DNA of 54,994 nt from an uncultured Campylobacter sp. (GCF_938017775.1 NZ_CALIIU010000019.1:1-54994), one strand, 5' to 3'; shown: positions 15,202-24,011, counted from the stretch's first letter. Made by a program: numbers and translations. The notes: generated from the sequence alone by a model not told the origin.

Positions 15202-16800
15202 ATGAACGGAATTTTGCTGCTATGCGACGAGCCTACCGCCTACGAATCCGAGCTAAAAAAACTAGATAAAATTTTATCCATGAGCTTTCACAACGTTTTG
15301 CAACTTTGCATCGCTGGCGACAATGCCCTTTTTAGCAGGAGTGAGCTTGAAAAAGCGCTCGCAAACGGGCAGGATGAGCGCGTGCGAAAGGCGGCGATAG
15401 AGCGCTTCGCACAGATTTTAGAGCAGTGTAATTTTGTGCTGGTTCATAGCGTAGCGGGGGCCGATCTGCGCGAACTAAATTTGCAAATCGCAAAGGATCT
15501 AAATATCCCCGTTTGCGGATTTTATCCTAACGAAATTGCCGCGCGCATCGGCACGCGCTTGATCACCGCAGCAAAAGCGGTAAGCTTTGCCAGCGTATAT
15601 GAGGATAAAATTTCATTTTCCGCGCTAAGACCTGCACAAGAGGGTGCAAATTCTAAAAAATCGGAGCTTTGCGGCAAAAATTCCGCTTGCGAAAGTGATG
15701 CAAAATTTCACGACGAAAATTCTGCTTGCCAAAGCGGCGCGATAGAGCTTGATAAAGTCGTTGCCGACAAAAGCTACTTCACGGACGCTGCAAACTCCAC
15801 GCGCTGTGAAATTCTAACTCCGTTGAAATTTGAAAGCAAGCTCTACGCAAAGGCTCGCGCGAACGTTAAAACCGTCGTGCTTCCAGAAAGTGATGACGAG
15901 AGAATTCTGCGCGCAGCTGCGATTATAAAACAAAGCGGCGCTGCAAATTTGATCCTTTTAGGGCGGCAAGACGAAGTGCAAAAAAGCGCGCGCGAGCTAG
16001 GTCTCGATCTAAGCGGCGTTAAAATTTTAGATCCGCAGACGGATGCGAGCTTAGAAAAATTTGCGCGCGATCTTTATGAGCTTCGCAAGGCAAAGGGTAT
16101 GAGCGAGGCGCAGGCGCGCGATTTAGTGCGCGATCGCACCTACTTTGGCACGATGCTTGTGTATGAAGGGCTAGCCGATGCGATGGTAAGCGGCGCCGGC
16201 ACGACTACTGCGGAGACGATCCGCCCCGCACTTCAAATCATCAAGACAAAGTCCGGCATCGCGAGCGTTAGCGGTGCGTTTATAATGTGCCTGGATACGC
16301 AGGCTCTGCTTTTTGCCGACTGCGCCGTAGCGCCGAGCCCGAGCGCAGAGTATCTGGCGGGTATCGCGATCTCAAGCGCTGCGACCGCAAAGGCGTTCGG
16401 GTTTGAGCCGAGTGTGGCGATGTTAAGCTACTCCAGCGGCGATAGCGGCAGCGGCGATAGCGTGGAATTTATCAAAACGGCGACGCAAAAAGCGCGTGAA
16501 AAGGCGCCCGAGCTTTTAATCGACGGACCGCTGCAATTCGACGCAGCGGTTGATGCAGCGGTTGCCAAGAAAAAGATGCCAGGCTCCGCGGTCGCAGGGC
16601 ATGCGAACGTATTTATCTTCCCTGATCTTAACTGCGGAAATATCTGTTATAAGGCCGTTCAGCGCACCGCAGGCGCCGTGGCGATCGGGCCGATTCTGCA
16701 GGGCTTAAAAAAGCCGGTAAACGATCTAAGCCGCGGCTGCAAGGTCGCCGATATCGTAAACACGATACTTATCAGCGCCATTCAAGCAGGAGAGAATTAA
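15202..16800 (+). CDS. pta: phosphate acetyltransferase
   Basis: Interconverts acetyl-CoA and acetyl phosphate, the first step of acetate overflow and ATP formation with AckA. The N-terminal domain (residues 1-145) is a divergent P-loop-like/DRTGG-type region. The catalytic PTA domain (about 208-530) has KTVVLPESDDERILRAA, RDRTYFGTMLVYEGLADAMV and AEYLAGIAISSAATAKAFGF. Between them (about 145-205) is a low-complexity polar linker in which (K/E)NSAC(E/Q)S occurs twice, encoded by two 21-bp copies (18 matches) 39 bp apart at 15677 and 15716. RAATTY hexamers mark this linker. The stop overlaps the ackA start by one base (TAATG). Confidence 0.95.
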   Translation: MNGILLLCDEPTAYESELKKLDKILSMSFHNVLQLCIAGDNALFSRSELEKALANGQDERVRKAAIERFAQILEQCNFVLVHSVAGADLRELNLQIAKDLNIPVCGFYPNEIAARIGTRLITAAKAVSFASVYEDKISFSALRPAQEGANSKKSELCGKNSACESDAKFHDENSACQSGAIELDKVVADKSYFTDAANSTRCEILTPLKFESKLYAKARANVKTVVLPESDDERILRAAAIIKQSGAANLILLGRQDEVQKSARELGLDLSGVKILDPQTDASLEKFARDLYELRKAKGMSEAQARDLVRDRTYFGTMLVYEGLADAMVSGAGTTTAETIRPALQIIKTKSGIASVSGAFIMCLDTQALLFADCAVAPSPSAEYLAGIAISSAATAKAFGFEPSVAMLSYSSGDSGSGDSVEFIKTATQKAREKAPELLIDGPLQFDAAVDAAVAKKKMPGSAVAGHANVFIFPDLNCGNICYKAVQRTAGAVAIGPILQGLKKPVNDLSRGCKVADIVNTILISAIQAGEN

Positions 16801-18032
16801 TGGATATCCTAGTCATAAATTCCGGCTCGAGCTCGGTTAAATTTAAATTCCACGATATGCTAAATCACGCCTGCATCGCGAGCGGGCTCATCGAGGAGAT
16901 CGGCTCGACGCACGCAAGCGGAAGCATCAATTGCGCCAACGGACGAAGCATAAAAGTTGAAAACGAGCAAATTTCAAATCACGAAACCGCGATCGCAATC
17001 GCGATTGATCTTTTAAAACAAAGCGGAGTAATCAAAGATCTAACTCAAGTAGGCGGTATCGGGCATCGCATCGTTCAGGGCGCGGATTATTTCGACGCTC
17101 CCGCGCTCATAGATGAGGACGTAATGGCTAAAATCGCCGAGCTTGCGCCGCTTGCGCCGCTACACAATCCCGCAAATTTAGCAGGCATCAAATCCTGCCT
17201 GAAGATCGCTCCTAAAATTCCAAACGTAGCGGTTTTCGATACGATCTTTCATCAAAGCATCCCGCCTTATGCGTATATGTACGCGCTGCCGTATGAATTC
17301 TATGAAAAATATAAGGTTCGTCGCTACGGCGCGCACGGCACATCGCATTGGTTTGTCTCGACAATGGGAGCGAAATTTTTGCGTAAAAAATACGAAAACT
17401 TCAACGCCATTACGCTACATCTTGGCAACGGCTCGAGCGTAAGCGCCATAGAAAACGGCAAGTGTATCGACACCTCGATGGGGCTAACGCCGCTTGAGGG
17501 GATCATAATGGGCACCAGATGCGGCTCGATCGATCCTGCGATCATCCCATACATCGAGCGCGTCGCGGGCTACAATGCGCAGGATATGGACGCCATAATG
17601 AACAAAAAAAGCGGACTTTTGGGCATCTGCGGCGCAAGTGATCTGCGAAAGGTATATGAAAAGATGGAAGATGGCGAGCCGCGCGCAAAACTTGCGTTTG
17701 AGATGCTCGTTTACAGCGTCGTTAAGATGATAGGGGCGTATTATGCCGTGCTCGGGCGCGTGGACGCTTTGATCTTTACCGGTGGTATCGGCGAAAATGC
17801 ACCGCATTTTAGACAAAATGTTTGCGAGAAGCTCGCTCATATCGGCATCGAAATCGATGCGACAAAAAACGCCAAAAATACCGGCTCGATTAGAAATTTA
17901 AGCGCAGTAGATAGCAAAATCAAAACGCTCGTAATTCCCACCAACGAGGAACTTGCGATCGCTGAAGCTACGGTCGATACGATCAACAAAAACTCCGCGC
18001 AGATCGACTATCAGAAATACTCGGAATTTTAA
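16800..18032 (+). CDS. ackA: acetate kinase
   Basis: Converts acetyl phosphate plus ADP to acetate plus ATP. Motifs: ILVINSGSSSVKFKFHD (phosphate 1), AVFDTIFHQSIP with the family's conserved Asp and His, RRYGAHGTSHWFVS, LHLGNGSSVSAIENG, and GLTPLEGIIMGTRCGSIDP (adenosine/phosphate 2). GGIGENA near the C-terminus completes the ASKHA fold. Length of 410 residues is near the usual 395-405. It starts within the pta stop codon (TAATG), so the two enzymes are coupled. Cytosolic. Confidence 0.97.
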   Translation: MDILVINSGSSSVKFKFHDMLNHACIASGLIEEIGSTHASGSINCANGRSIKVENEQISNHETAIAIAIDLLKQSGVIKDLTQVGGIGHRIVQGADYFDAPALIDEDVMAKIAELAPLAPLHNPANLAGIKSCLKIAPKIPNVAVFDTIFHQSIPPYAYMYALPYEFYEKYKVRRYGAHGTSHWFVSTMGAKFLRKKYENFNAITLHLGNGSSVSAIENGKCIDTSMGLTPLEGIIMGTRCGSIDPAIIPYIERVAGYNAQDMDAIMNKKSGLLGICGASDLRKVYEKMEDGEPRAKLAFEMLVYSVVKMIGAYYAVLGRVDALIFTGGIGENAPHFRQNVCEKLAHIGIEIDATKNAKNTGSIRNLSAVDSKIKTLVIPTNEELAIAEATVDTINKNSAQIDYQKYSEF

Positions 18033-18550
18033 ATTTGATCTAGCGGGATTCCGCGGTTATTTCGCGAGCAGCAACGCCAACTTGCTTTTTTGTTAGGCAA
18101 TTAAATTTTAAGCTTTGGCTGTGAGCTTGCGTGAAATGAAAGGGCTTTCTTTATTTTAGTGGCTTTCTGGCTAAGACGACACGAGAAGTTGCTATGCTAC
18201 GCGCGGGTTTAAATTTTATTTGTCGCTTCCTATAAGGCTTAAATTCTTGCTCGGAAGAGGCGGAGCGGAAGGGGCTATACTTGCGAAGCTCCCTTTTACT
18301 TTGCTTCGGCCAGCAACCGCAAGCAGGTCTGCCGCCCAAACCCCGCCTAGATCACTGCGCGTTAGAAGCGGCGACGCTTTGTTTTTAAACAAAGCTTTGC
18401 TGGTTAAATTTAATAAATTTGGCTTCAAATTAGACCGTAAAATTCCAAAACAGGTCCTTATTGTGAAATTTACCGGATAATAAGGCATAAAATTTTAAAA
18501 TTTAGCGCAAGCCGGGTTTTGACGCGCAAATTTTATTAAAGGAGCGAACG
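18033..18550. other. intergenic, no gene seen
   Basis: About 500 bp of short, overlapping open frames on both strands, none with a ribosome site or protein-like sequence. A tight 20-bp palindrome, GCTTTGTT...AACAAAGC, lies at 18376-18395 and could be a weak terminator or fold. Nothing else stands out. Confidence 0.45.
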
Positions 18551-19171
18551 ATGAGCGATTTGCTAAATTCTCAAGGCGCGCAAGAGCAAGAGGCGCCGTA
18601 TCCCGATACGAAATTTACTAAATTTTTCGGGCGACTTTACGCGGCGGTTTTTGCGCTGTTTGCGATCACGGCGCTTAGTGTATTTGCGCTACCCGAAAAC
18701 ATTTTAGACGTAAGCGCGGCATGCGCGGACTTCGTTGGATTTATGAAGCGGTTTTTTCCAAACATCGCCGCAATCGGCAAAATAAGCCCGCATACGCAAC
18801 TTGCGGAATTTTACGTCGCGGCATTGTGGATACCTATTTTAACGGCTTTCGCGCTAAGCTGCGTGTATTGTCCGATCGCCACATTCTTATACAAAAAAGA
18901 GCTTCCCGCCGTCAAGACGCAGCTAATTATGCTTATCGGCATACCTTTTATCTATTGGCTTCTAAATAATTATTTCTACGCCGATTTTGCCATAAACGGC
19001 ATCCCACACAAAGTAGGCAACGGGCGGACGTTTCCAACTTTTGCGAGCAGAGAGAGCCTGTTTGGTTGGCTATCGTTTTTTGGAGGCGGCTCAATGTTTT
19101 TTGGTATGTCTGTTCCGATTTTATTCAGTAATATAGTCCACTGGATATATCTATCGAGAAATAAAAGCTAA
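18551..19171 (+). CDS. unrecognised integral membrane protein
   Basis: Family not recognised. The ATG follows AAAGGAGCGAACG, a strong ribosome site. The 206-residue product has a polar N-terminus (about 30 residues), then about four membrane segments: LYAAVFALFAITALSVFAL, WIPILTAFALSCVYCPIATF, IMLIGIPFIYWLLNNYFY, and a C-terminal hydrophobic stretch ending IVHWIYLSRNKS. A loop with GKISPHTQLAEFY lies between the first two. Inner membrane location is expected. It is a lone gene with non-coding DNA on both sides, and convergent with the following sensor kinase gene. Confidence 0.8.
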   Translation: MSDLLNSQGAQEQEAPYPDTKFTKFFGRLYAAVFALFAITALSVFALPENILDVSAACADFVGFMKRFFPNIAAIGKISPHTQLAEFYVAALWIPILTAFALSCVYCPIATFLYKKELPAVKTQLIMLIGIPFIYWLLNNYFYADFAINGIPHKVGNGRTFPTFASRESLFGWLSFFGGGSMFFGMSVPILFSNIVHWIYLSRNKS

Positions 19172-19338
19172 ATTTTATAAAATCGCGGACGAATAACATT
19201 CCGCACCCATAACTTTTAGGGTCATTTTACGAGCGCAAAGCGAGCGACTGATAAAATTCTACGCTCCGTTTTAGAACAAAAACAAGCGACGATTAAATTT
19301 AAACGCTCCGGTAATTAAAGCCTTTTTGCGCGGAATTT

Positions 19339-19382
19339 AAGCGACCAAACTACGATTAAATTTAAACCGCAGGCGGTCGCTT
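19339..19382 (-). terminator. possible terminator after the sensor kinase gene
   Basis: An 8-bp inverted repeat, AAGCGACC and GGTCGCTT, with a 28-base loop, lies between the convergent genes ending at 19171 and 19415. Flanking A/T stretches could serve either strand. Confidence 0.35.
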
Positions 19383-19414
19383 TTAAATTTTAAATTTCAC
19401 TAAATTTTAAAATT

Positions 19415-20587
19415 TTATTTGCGCCACGTAAGGCGAAAGGTCGTTATCTCGCCCGGCACGCTGTCGTAGGAGATAGAAAAGGAGTATTTTTTGCAGACCT
19501 CGCTTACGATGCTAAGCCCGATTCCAAAGCCGCCCTCGCTTGAGTTAAAGCGCGCAAAGCGCCTGAAAATTTCGTCGCCCTTTTTCCTGTCGATCCCCTC
19601 GCCGCTGTTTGAGATCGCTAGCTCGCCGCGCCTTAGCCGCACATCCACGTAGCCGCCTGCATCGGCGTATTTTACGGCGTTGCTTAGCAGATTGTCGATC
19701 AGGCGCGAAATTTCATAGACGTTTGCGTTCATGCTCGCATCCGCAAGATCGGTTTTAAGGCTTAGTCTGCGCTTTTGAATAAACGGCGCGAAGTATTCGC
19801 AGCGCGAAGCGACGAGGCTTTTTAGATCGATCGAGCTAATCTCGCCCTCCTTATTCATACCGAAGGTTAAAAACACGAGATCCTCGTAGATGCGCGAAAG
19901 CGTCTTAGCGGCAAGGTCGATATTAGCAACGCGCTTGGCGTTGTATTCTCCAAGCTCTGCGTGCCGCATCGTCTCGACGCTCATGGAGATAATGCTAAGC
20001 GGAGTATTAATCTCGTGGGTACTATCCTTGATGAAGCGATTTAGTGTGTCGATCTTATCGTAAAGCGGCTTTGTGCCTAGCCGCACCAGATAAAACGCCA
20101 CGGCTAATATCACGCCCAAAAGCGTTATCATCATCGCTGCGGTTTTGATACGAAGCGTTAAAATTTCGCTCCGCACGCTACTTCCAAGCAGGATGATTTT
20201 AGCCTTGGAAAAAGCGTTTCGCTCCTCCATATTTTGCAGATTCTCATAAATTCCCAGCCTTCCGCCACTTATAAATTCCGCCTTTAGCTTCGCTTTATCA
20301 AGCGCTCCAAGCTCACCGCCGCAGCCGTAAATTTCATCAGAGTTTGGCTTAAATATACACGCACTCACGCCCTTTTCGCGCTCGAAGTCCGCTAGTGATT
20401 CCAGCCCGTCCATGCTCGCTTTCATATAGATCATCATTTTGATCTCTTTTAGCTCTTTTATCCTGTGCGAAAGCAGCGCGGCTTCGTTCATCCTGTAATT
20501 TATCTTGAAAAAATATCCTAAAAACAACGCACTTGAAATGAGATATAAAGATAGAATTTTAAGCGTTAAAGCGGTCTTTTCAGACAT
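19415..20587 (-). CDS. membrane sensor histidine kinase
   Basis: Sensor partner of the adjacent response regulator. TM1 is at about residues 10-27, a periplasmic sensor region runs to about 148 with a Cys pair (Cys77, Cys89), and TM2 is at about 150-168. The dimerisation/phosphoacceptor motif follows: STHEINTPLSIISMSVE with His191. The ATPase domain has the N box (DNLLSNAVKYADAGG) and GEGIDRKKGDEIFRRF, then GGFGIGLSIV. The THEINTPLS form of the H box recurs in epsilonproteobacterial kinases. The start overlaps the regulator's end by 8 bp. The signal is unknown; the Met-rich periplasmic peptide encoded first in this operon suggests a metal or envelope cue (inference). Confidence 0.92.
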   Translation of the reverse strand: MSEKTALTLKILSLYLISSALFLGYFFKINYRMNEAALLSHRIKELKEIKMMIYMKASMDGLESLADFEREKGVSACIFKPNSDEIYGCGGELGALDKAKLKAEFISGGRLGIYENLQNMEERNAFSKAKIILLGSSVRSEILTLRIKTAAMMITLLGVILAVAFYLVRLGTKPLYDKIDTLNRFIKDSTHEINTPLSIISMSVETMRHAELGEYNAKRVANIDLAAKTLSRIYEDLVFLTFGMNKEGEISSIDLKSLVASRCEYFAPFIQKRRLSLKTDLADASMNANVYEISRLIDNLLSNAVKYADAGGYVDVRLRRGELAISNSGEGIDRKKGDEIFRRFARFNSSEGGFGIGLSIVSEVCKKYSFSISYDSVPGEITTFRLTWRK

Positions 20588-21242
20588 ACAGATACCCTGC
20601 GTTACGGCGATTTATGATGTGCTCTTCGCCTAGGACGCGGCGTAGATTTTTGATGTAAGTTCGCAGCGCTTCCTCGCTCGGAGTTTCGTCAAAAGCGTAG
20701 ATTGCGGAGAAAATTTCATCCTTGCTTAAAAGCCTGTTTTTATTTTGTAAAAAAAGCGCCAATAGCTCGCGCTCTTTGTTTGAAAGCGCGACGGGCACGC
20801 CCGATCTGCGTAGCTCTTTGCTTGCAAAATAAAATTTAAACTCATCGCTGACGGTTACGAAATCATCGAAATTGTGGCTGAAGCTTCGCTTTATGAGCGA
20901 ATTAACGCGCAGCAGTAGCTCTTTTAGTTCATACGGTTTTTTGAGATAGTCGTCGCAGCCGCTTTTAAAACCGACCTCAAGATCATTAAGCGTATTTAGC
21001 GACGTGGCGAATATCGCAGGGGTGCGATCGCCGCTCTTGCGAAGCTCTTTTAAAAGTGAAAATCCGTCGCCTTTGGGGATTTTCACGTCAAAGATAAAAA
21101 GATCAAATTTTTGCTCATAAGCAAGATCCGCGGCGCTTTGAGCATCGCTGCAAACGCACACGTCAAAGCCCGCGTCTTTTAGATATTCACCGATGAGATC
21201 GCAAAGCGTCTCATCGTCCTCTACGAGTAAAATTTTACTCAC
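20580..21242 (-). CDS. OmpR-family response regulator
   Basis: DNA-binding regulator. The receiver domain (1-115) has acidic residues VEDDE at 8-11, phosphoacceptor Asp52 in FIFDVKIP, Thr/Ser at SL (about 81) and the conserved Lys in DYLKKP. A winged-helix output domain (about 125-220) ends RRNAGYLYV. It begins with a GTG that overlaps the stop of the Met-rich peptide gene by one base (TAGTG), and its end overlaps the kinase start by 8 bp. The three genes therefore form one translationally coupled operon. Autoregulation is plausible through the dyad upstream of the first gene. Confidence 0.93.
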   Translation of the reverse strand: MSKILLVEDDETLCDLIGEYLKDAGFDVCVCSDAQSAADLAYEQKFDLFIFDVKIPKGDGFSLLKELRKSGDRTPAIFATSLNTLNDLEVGFKSGCDDYLKKPYELKELLLRVNSLIKRSFSHNFDDFVTVSDEFKFYFASKELRRSGVPVALSNKERELLALFLQNKNRLLSKDEIFSAIYAFDETPSEEALRTYIKNLRRVLGEEHIINRRNAGYLYV

Positions 21243-21499
21243 TACATCTCTTTTTTCATCTCTTTTTTCATCTCTTTTTTCATCTCTTTTTTCATTTCGC
21301 CTTTCATCTCATCCTTCATATGTTTGCCCTCTTTCATAGCATCCTTGTGCATATCCTTCATATCGCCTTTCATCTCTTTCGCACTATTATGCATTGATGT
21401 ATTGGCGTCCTTCATCTCATCTTTCATGCCCATATCGGCAGCTACGGCAAAAGTGCCAGCAAATAGCGCACTAAGCGCAAACAAAGTAAGTTTTTTCAT
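21242..21499 (-). CDS. Met/Lys-rich periplasmic repeat peptide
   Basis: I start it at the ATG at 21499 (MKKLTLFALSALFAGTFAVA), preceded by AAGGAGTACGTA. The 85-residue product has a signal peptide cleaved near VAA-DM. The mature chain of about 63 residues has no aromatic residues and consists of Met-Lys-Asp/Glu units with a few His (MHNSAKEMKGDM, KDMHKDAMKEGKHM). It ends in near-perfect tandem MKKE. It resembles the pentapeptide MXKDX-repeat secreted peptides of unknown role. The Met/His density could bind Cu(I) or Ag(I), which is inference. It is the first gene of a three-gene operon with a response regulator and sensor kinase. Confidence 0.75.
   Translation of the reverse strand: MKKLTLFALSALFAGTFAVAADMGMKDEMKDANTSMHNSAKEMKGDMKDMHKDAMKEGKHMKDEMKGEMKKEMKKEMKKEMKKEM
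21245..21292 (-). repeat. four perfect 12-bp tandem repeats encoding MKKE units
   Basis: On the plus strand CATCTCTTTTTT repeats four times exactly, followed by a diverged copy. Twelve bp keeps the frame, so copy number can change the peptide's C-terminal length by four residues at a time. Confidence 0.85.
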
Positions 21500-21527
21500 T
21501 ACGTACTCCTTAAAAGAAATTAGCGGA

Positions 21528-21553
21528 ATTATACTTCCGCAAAAGTGAAGTAT
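21528..21553 (-). promoter_or_regulatory. promoter with overlapping inverted repeats
   Basis: On the minus strand GAAGTATAATTCC supplies a TATAAT (21533-21528) about 30 bp before the Met-rich peptide start. A 7-bp dyad (ATACTTC at 21531-21537, GAAGTAT at 21547-21553, 9-base spacer) and a second dyad (GCGGAA/TTCCGC) overlap it. This arrangement suits a regulator binding at the promoter, possibly the operon's own response regulator. Confidence 0.5.
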
Positions 21554-21930
21554 GTGTGAAATTCCAAAAAAATTCAAATTTAAATTTAAACGCCTGTAAT
21601 TTCAAACGCGACGCGGCTTAAATGCGCTCGGTCGGTCGCGATCTCTGAAATTTAAATCGCCTCGCTACGGCTAGTCAAATTCTAAACGCAAATCAAAGCT
21701 AACGAGGGCGCACGCCAACAGCGCATCACCGAGCTTGCTTTACCGCGGCGAGATAAAAATTTAAACCGCCGGCAAAACTAATTAAATTTGTAATGCCACG
21801 ACGCGCACGTCAAATCAGAAACGCCGAGCCAGCCTTTGAGTTCGCGACCTCGCGCGAGCTTTTAAATTCGCTATGCCGCGTAAGCCCTTAAATTTAGTGC
21901 GGCACAAGCGCACAGGGCGCGAAATCGCAC
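21554..21930. other. intergenic, no gene seen
   Basis: About 375 bp downstream of metN. I looked for a metI permease or remnant on the minus strand and see none. Confidence 0.5.
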
Positions 21931-22920
21931 CTAGATCGCGGCGCAGCTTTTGATCTCATCCTCGCTTACAATCTCGTAGATTACGCCCGCCTTTTTGATA
22001 AACTCCTCCACGCGCGCGACGTGTGCGGGCTCTACGTTGATCACGAGGCTTCCGACGACGTTTTTATCGAGGCGCTCGAGCTTGCCCCAGACGATGTTAA
22101 AATTTATCTCCAAAGCGCGCGCCATATGCGTGATCACGCTGTCAAACGCGACCGCGGGCGGGAAAAAGAGCCTGATATTTACGCCGCTTGCGGGCAGCAC
22201 CTCCTCCTCGCCCAAAAACTCCTTCATATTCTCATCCGGGTGCAAAAACAGCGAGACGATATCGCCCGAGTTGCTCACGCGCCCGCCCTTAAGCAGGATC
22301 GCACGCTGCGCGATGCCTTTTACGACCTCCATCTCGTGCGTGACGAGCACGATCGTGATGCCTAACTCGCGATTGATGCGGCGCAGAAGCGATAAAATTT
22401 GCGCGGTGGTGTTGGGATCAAGCGCCGAGGTTGCCTCGTCGGAAAGCAAAATTTTAGGGCTTAATGCAAGCGCGCGCGCGATCGCCACGCGCTGCTTCTG
22501 TCCGCCGCTAAGCTCGCTAGGATAGGCGTTTGCTTTATCCGCAAGCCCTACGAGCTCCAAAAGTTCGGCGACGCGGCGCTTCGTGTGATCCTTTGAATAT
22601 CCCCAAAATTCTAACGGCGTGGCGACGTTTTGCGCGACGCTGCGGCGGCTCATAAGCGCGAAGTGCTGAAAAATCATACCGATATTTTTGCGCAGCTCGC
22701 GGATCTGAGCGCCGCTTAGCTCTCTTACCTCCCTACCCTCTACTTTGAGGCTTCCTTCTTGATAGTCCTCAAGGCCGTTTATGCAACGCAGCAGAGTGCT
22801 TTTACCCGCGCCGCTACGACCGACGATAGCAAAAATTTCACCCTGTTTCACCTCCAGACTCACATCGTCGATCACGCAGGTTTTGCCGTAAAATTTCTTT
22901 AAATTTTCTATCTTTATCAC
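21931..22920 (-). CDS. metN: methionine ABC transporter ATP-binding protein
   Basis: ATPase of the MetNIQ importer for methionine. Walker A GRSGAGKST (residues about 34-42), Q-loop IGMIFQHF, signature LSGGQKQRVAIARAL, Walker B ILLSDEATSALDP, H-loop VTHEM. The C-terminal 80 residues form the NIL regulatory domain (NVVGSLVINVEPAHVARVEEFIKKAG) that senses methionine. Length of 329 residues is typical. It starts with GTG (22920), preceded by GAGGAAATCTGA. Oddity: no MetI permease gene lies beside it, and the binding protein is 4 kb away on the other strand, whereas in C. jejuni, as I recall, valS, metN, metI and metQ genes are contiguous. Confidence 0.94.
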   Translation of the reverse strand: MIKIENLKKFYGKTCVIDDVSLEVKQGEIFAIVGRSGAGKSTLLRCINGLEDYQEGSLKVEGREVRELSGAQIRELRKNIGMIFQHFALMSRRSVAQNVATPLEFWGYSKDHTKRRVAELLELVGLADKANAYPSELSGGQKQRVAIARALALSPKILLSDEATSALDPNTTAQILSLLRRINRELGITIVLVTHEMEVVKGIAQRAILLKGGRVSNSGDIVSLFLHPDENMKEFLGEEEVLPASGVNIRLFFPPAVAFDSVITHMARALEINFNIVWGKLERLDKNVVGSLVINVEPAHVARVEEFIKKAGVIYEIVSEDEIKSCAAI

Positions 22921-22964
22921 TCAGATTTCCTCGTTAATAATTCCGCTGAAACGCCCCCAGAAAT

Positions 22965-23951
22965 TTATAAAATTTCGCGCCTTAGCTCGTCTGCGCTCTT
23001 TGGCGAAAGAAGCGCCGGCGCGATGTCAAACACGCTAAACGCGCCGCACTCGCCCTTTTGCGCCAAGCGATACGCCGCGCGGGCGTAGGCAACAAGCACG
23101 CTAGCTGTAAATTCTGGATTTGAGTCAAGCTTTAGCGAAAACTCGATTAAGTGTTTATTTTCTCCGCGCTCGCCTGTCGCTCCGCTTCTCAAGACAAATC
23201 CTCCGTGAGGGATGCCGCCGTGCTCTTTTTTAAGCGTCGCAAGATCTATGAAATGTACGCCCGTGTCGTAGTCGGCAAAGTAATTCGGCATCGTTTTTAT
23301 CTCGCGCTCGATGCGCACTTTCTCGGCGCCCTCTTCGGCTACGACGTAGCACTCGCGTAGGTGCTTTTCGCGCGTGCTAAGTTTCGGATTTTCGCCCGCG
23401 CGAACTCGCTTTAAGGCGCTTTCTATCGGCACGGTGTATTGTCGCGCGTCCACGACGCCCTCGATCCTGCGGATAGCGTCGGAGTGGCCTTGACTCACGC
23501 CTTTACCCCAAAACGTATAACTGCTGCCGTTTTCTAGCACGCTCTCGCCAAGCAGTCTATTTAACGAAAACAGCCCAGGATCCCAGCCCACGGCGATGAT
23601 GCCTACATTTCCGCCCTTTTTGGCTGCGGCATCTACCGCGGCGAAGTGCTCCGAGATTTTTGCATGCGTATCGAAGCTATCGACGACGTTAAAGCTCCGC
23701 GCAAACTCGGGCGTCTGCGTCGGCAGATCGGTCGCGCTACCGCCGCAAAGCACCAAAACGTCAAATTTGCCCTTGTACGATAAAATTTCATCCGTGCTAA
23801 ACACCGGCGCGCCGCATGTTTTTACCTCGCTTGGATTTCTGCGGCTAAAAACCGCCGAAAGCTCTAAATCCTTGCTATTTCGCGCGGCAAACTCCACGCC
23901 GCGACCTAAATTTCCATATCCCAAAACCGCTATTTTTATTTTTTCGCTCAT
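22965..23951 (-). CDS. ddh: meso-diaminopimelate D-dehydrogenase
   Basis: NADPH-dependent enzyme that makes meso-diaminopimelate in one step from tetrahydrodipicolinate and ammonia, for lysine and peptidoglycan. The N-terminal Rossmann fold has VLGYGNLGRGVEFA (residues 9-22). Then come LCGGSATDLPTQTPEF, VVDSFDTH, and the family hallmark VGWDPGLFSLNR with FWGKGVSQGHSDAIRRI. The length of 328 residues matches Ddh of Firmicutes and Bacteroidetes. The start has AAGGATAAAAA. This route is uncommon in proteobacteria, so horizontal acquisition is possible. It sits between metN and a small ORF, an interruption of the valS-metN pair seen in C. jejuni. Confidence 0.92.
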   Translation of the reverse strand: MSEKIKIAVLGYGNLGRGVEFAARNSKDLELSAVFSRRNPSEVKTCGAPVFSTDEILSYKGKFDVLVLCGGSATDLPTQTPEFARSFNVVDSFDTHAKISEHFAAVDAAAKKGGNVGIIAVGWDPGLFSLNRLLGESVLENGSSYTFWGKGVSQGHSDAIRRIEGVVDARQYTVPIESALKRVRAGENPKLSTREKHLRECYVVAEEGAEKVRIEREIKTMPNYFADYDTGVHFIDLATLKKEHGGIPHGGFVLRSGATGERGENKHLIEFSLKLDSNPEFTASVLVAYARAAYRLAQKGECGAFSVFDIAPALLSPKSADELRREIL

Positions 23952-24011
23952 TTTTTATCCTTGATAAATTTTAAAATTTAGCGCGTAAAACGGCGCGCCG
24001 CCGATGAAATT

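Noticed and set aside
18151..18488. Three overlapping short frames after ackA
   Set aside because: Mutually overlapping on both strands with no ribosome sites; typical chance frames.
21245..21292. Short regular repeats considered as a CRISPR array
   Set aside because: The units are 12 bp, contiguous and without spacers, and are coding repeats.
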